A stretch of 64,000 bases of DNA, taken from contig NC_065558.1 in the NCBI RefSeq assembly GCF_022605725.1, positions 5,766,001 to 5,830,000 on the forward strand. Direction: 5' to 3'. Below are positions 61,250 to 64,000 of the stretch, piece by piece (the stretch's first letter is position 1; each line of letters starts with the position of its first letter). This DNA is from Anthonomus grandis grandis. Lineage: Eukaryota > Arthropoda > Insecta > Coleoptera > Curculionidae. The notes beneath the pieces were generated by a model. That model did not search any database, was not told where the DNA came from, and saw only the letters and a list, made by a program, of their open reading frames with translations. The translations under genes and the position numbers were made by a program.

Positions 61250-64000
61250 TAAATTTTATTTTATTCGAACTGTCAAAGTTCAAATCAGCGTTGAAATTTT
61301 CCAGAGAGTTGAAACCTGCTTTTGTTTATTGCAGGCATTTGAAATCCGCTTTTATTTTATTCAGGAAGTTGAAATCAACTTTGAATTAATTCAGGCAGTT
61401 GAAATTAGCTTTTATTTACTCAAGAAAACTAAAATTAGCTTTGAATTCATCCATAGAGTTGAAATAATTTTTAATTTATTCCAGGCAGTTTAAATTGGCT
61501 TTTATTTAGTCCAGGAAGCTAAAATTAGCTTTGAATTAATCCATAGGGTTAAAATCAATTTGTATTAATTTTAGGCAGTTGAAATCAGCTTTTATTTCGT
61601 CCAGGAAGTTGAAATCAGCTTTTAATTAATTCAGGCAGTTGAAATCGGCTTTTATTTAGTCCAGGAAGCTAAAATTAGCTTTGAATTAATTCATAGGGTT
61701 AAAATCAATTTGTATTAATTTTAGGCAGTTGAAATCAGCTTTTATTTCGTTCAGAAAGTTGAAATTAGCTTTGAATTAATTCAGGCGGTTGAAATCGGCT
61801 TTTGTTTAGTCCAGGAAGATAATATTAGCTTTGAAATAATCCAGACACTCGAAATAATTTTTGATATATTCCAGGCAGTTGAAATCAGCTTTTATTTACT
61901 CCAGGAAGCTAAAATTAGCTTTGAATTAATCCAGACAGTCGAAATAATTTTTGATTTATTCCAGGCAGTTGAAATCAGCTTTTATTTAGTCCAGGAAGCT
62001 AAAATTAGCTTTGAATTAATTCATAGGGTTAAAATTAATTTGTATTAATTTTAGGCAGTTGAAATCAGCTTTTATTTCGTCCAGAAAGTTGAAATTAGCT
62101 TTGAATTAATTCAGGCGGTTGAAATCGGCTTTTGTTTAGTCCAGGAAGATAAAATTAGCTTTGAAATAATCCAAACAGTCGAAATAATTTTTGATATATT
62201 CCAGGCAGTTGAAATCAGCTTTTATTTACTCCAGGAAGCTAAAATTAGCTTTGAATTAATCCAGAAAGTCGAAATCATGTTTAATTTATTTCAGGCAGTT
62301 GAAATCAACTTTTATTTACTCCAGAAAGCTAAAATTAGCTTTGAATTCATCCAGAGAGTTAAAATCAGTTTCTATTTACCTCAGGCCGTTGAAATCAGCT
62401 TTGGTTTATTCGAGGCAGTCGAAATCAACTTTTATGTACTCCAGAAAGCTAAAATTAGCTTTGAATTAATTCATAGGGTTAAAATCAATTTGTATTAATT
62501 TTAGGCAGTTGAAATCAGCTTTTATTTCGTCCAGGAAGTTAAAATCAGCTTTTAATTAATTCAGGCAGTTGACATCGGCTTTTATTTAGTCCAGGAAGCT
62601 AAAATTAGCTTTGAAATAACCCAGAAAGTCTAAATAATTTTTAATTTATTCCAGGCAGTCGAAATCAACTTTTATTTACTCCAGAAAGCTAAAATTAGCT
62701 TTGAATTAATTCATAGGGTTAAAATTAATTTGTATTAATTTTAGGCAGTTGAAATCAGCTTTTATTTCGTCCAGGAAGATAAAATTAGCTTTGAAATAAT
62801 CCAGAAAGTCTAAATAATTTTTAATTTATTCCAGGCAGTTGAAATCAACTTTTATTTACTCCAGAAAGCTAAAATTAGCTTTGAATTAATCCAGACAGTC
62901 GAAATAATTTTTCATTTATTCCAGGCAGTTGAAATCAGCTTTTATTTACTCCAGAAAGCTAAAATTAGCTTTGAATTAATTCATAGGGTTAAAATTAATT
63001 TGTATTAATTTTAGGCAGTTGAAATCAGCTTTTATTTCGTTCAGAAAGTTGAAATTAGCTTTGAATTAATTCAGGCGGTTGAAATCGGCTTTTGTTTAGT
63101 CCAGGAAGATAATATTAGCTTTGAAATAATCCAGACACTCGAAATAATTTTTGATATATTCCAGGCAGTTGAAATCAGCTTTTATTTACTCCAGGAAGCT
63201 AAAATTAGCTTTGAATTAATCCAGACAGTCGAAATAATTTTTGATTTATTCCAGGCAGTTGAAATCAGCTTTTATTTAGTCCAGGAAGCTAAAATTAGCT
63301 TTGAATTAATTCATAGGGTTAAAATTAATTTGTATTAATTTAAGGCAGTTGAAATCAGCTTTTATTTCGTCCAGAAAGTTGAAATTAGCTTTGAATTAAT
63401 TCAGGCGGTTGAAATCGGCTTTTGTTTAGTCCAGGAAGATAAAATTAGCTTTGAAATAATCCAAACAGTCGAAATAATTTTTGATATATTCCAGGCAGTT
63501 GAAATCAGCTTTTATTTACTCCAGGAAGCTAAAATTAGCTTTGAATTAATCCAGAAAGTCGAAATCATGTTTAATTTATTTCAGGCAGTTGAAATCAACT
63601 TTTATTTACTCCAGAAAGCTAAAATTAGCTTTGAATTCATCCAGAGAGTTAAAATCAGTTTCTATTTACCTCAGGCCGTTGAAATCAGCTTTTATTTCGT
63701 TCAGGAAGTTGAAATCAGCTTTGGTTTATTCGAGGCAGTCGAAATCAACTTTTATGTACTCCAGAAAGCTAAAATTAGCTTTGAATTATTCCATAGGGTA
63801 AAAATCAATTTGTATTAATTTTAGGCAGTTGAAATCAGCTTTTATTTCGTCCAGGAAGTTGAAATCAGCTTTTAATTAATTCAGGCAGTTGAAATCGGCT
63901 TTTATTTAGTCCAGGAAGCTAAAATTAGCTTTGAAATAACCCAGAAAGTCTGAATAATTTTTAGTTTATTCCAGACAGTCGAAATCAACTTTTATTTACT
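61250..64000 (+). repeat. 30-bp-period satellite with ~1.3-kb higher-order duplication
   Basis: Uninterrupted tandem array to the window end. The 30-bp unit is close to TTTATTTAGTCCAGGAAGTT followed by GAAATCAGCT. Variants carry CCAGGCAGTT, CATAGGGTTAAAATCAATT or CCAGACAGTCGAAATAATT. The segment starting near 61681 recurs 1290 bp later (61771 matches 63061; 62251 matches 63541). After one extra 30-bp unit at about 63691-63720 the offset becomes 1320 bp. Because 30 is a multiple of three, short open frames with a ten-residue period arise, but they are not genes. Confidence 0.97.

Noticed and set aside
62277..63818. Open frames of 70-83 codons with a ten-residue repeat in the 30-bp satellite
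   Set aside because: They arise because the unit length is a multiple of three. Neighbouring units contain stops, two frames are open over the same DNA, and nothing suggests translation.
61250..64000. CRISPR-like array
   Set aside because: Repeats are 30 bp but contiguous, with no unique spacers and no cas genes, in a eukaryotic genome.

Overview
This window looks like AT-rich nuclear DNA of an insect, most probably a beetle. Evidence: multi-exon genes with GT-AG introns, two Rebers-Riddiford cuticle protein genes, a Spaetzle-family cystine-knot ligand, and dense decayed non-LTR retrotransposons. There are no bacterial operons, ribosome-binding sites or CRISPR arrays. The beetle assignment is inference; insect is firm.

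Five host genes can be rebuilt exon by exon with consistent splice phases. (1) A glycine-rich RR-1 cuticle protein on + (7574-11867, five coding exons, TATA box upstream). (2) A second RR-1 cuticle protein on + (14274-15223, three coding exons, TATA box). (3) A MARCH8-like RING-CH membrane E3 ubiquitin ligase on - (30391 down to 16728, four coding exons). (4) CDP-diacylglycerol synthase (CdsA) on + (36339-48702, seven coding exons, 441 aa). (5) A Spaetzle-family neurotrophin-like ligand on - (60030 or further upstream, down to 50293, five coding exons). The five genes do not form a pathway; they are ordinary neighbours. The two cuticle genes are a probable tandem pair, sharing a phase-2 intron directly after Tyr-Lys-Trp.

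Most of the rest is transposon debris and satellite DNA, much of it inside introns. By region: 1-3500 a Ty3/gypsy pol relic on -, an (AT)n cruciform-like inverted repeat and a pair of direct repeats; 3700-4350 a degenerate ~280-bp tandem repeat; 5460-6960 a hairpin repeat built on the word CCAGGCAGTTGA; 7592-10595 (cuticle intron 1) LINE and DD34-type transposase fragments; 13220-13640 and 15439-16415 two non-coding inverted-repeat elements; 17191-26404 (MARCH intron) a ~182-bp dimeric satellite, two LINEs, a ~315-bp tandem repeat split by one of them, a Penelope-like GIY-YIG fragment, a tRNA-like sequence and a hammerhead-like motif; 31250-33490 a LINE; 34287-35925 a dead piggyBac; 36405-48474 (CdsA introns) LINE relics, a ~172-bp satellite and a P-element/THAP9-type transposase relic; 50462-59378 (spaetzle introns) several LINEs, one split by a ~1.15-kb foldback element; 61250-64000 a 30-bp-period satellite with a ~1.3-kb higher-order duplication that runs off the window.

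The most unusual material is repetitive rather than coding: the CCAGGCAGTTGA sequence family, seen both as dispersed hairpins and as the 30-bp satellite, and the GAAAC-bearing structured RNA-like motifs around retroelement ends.
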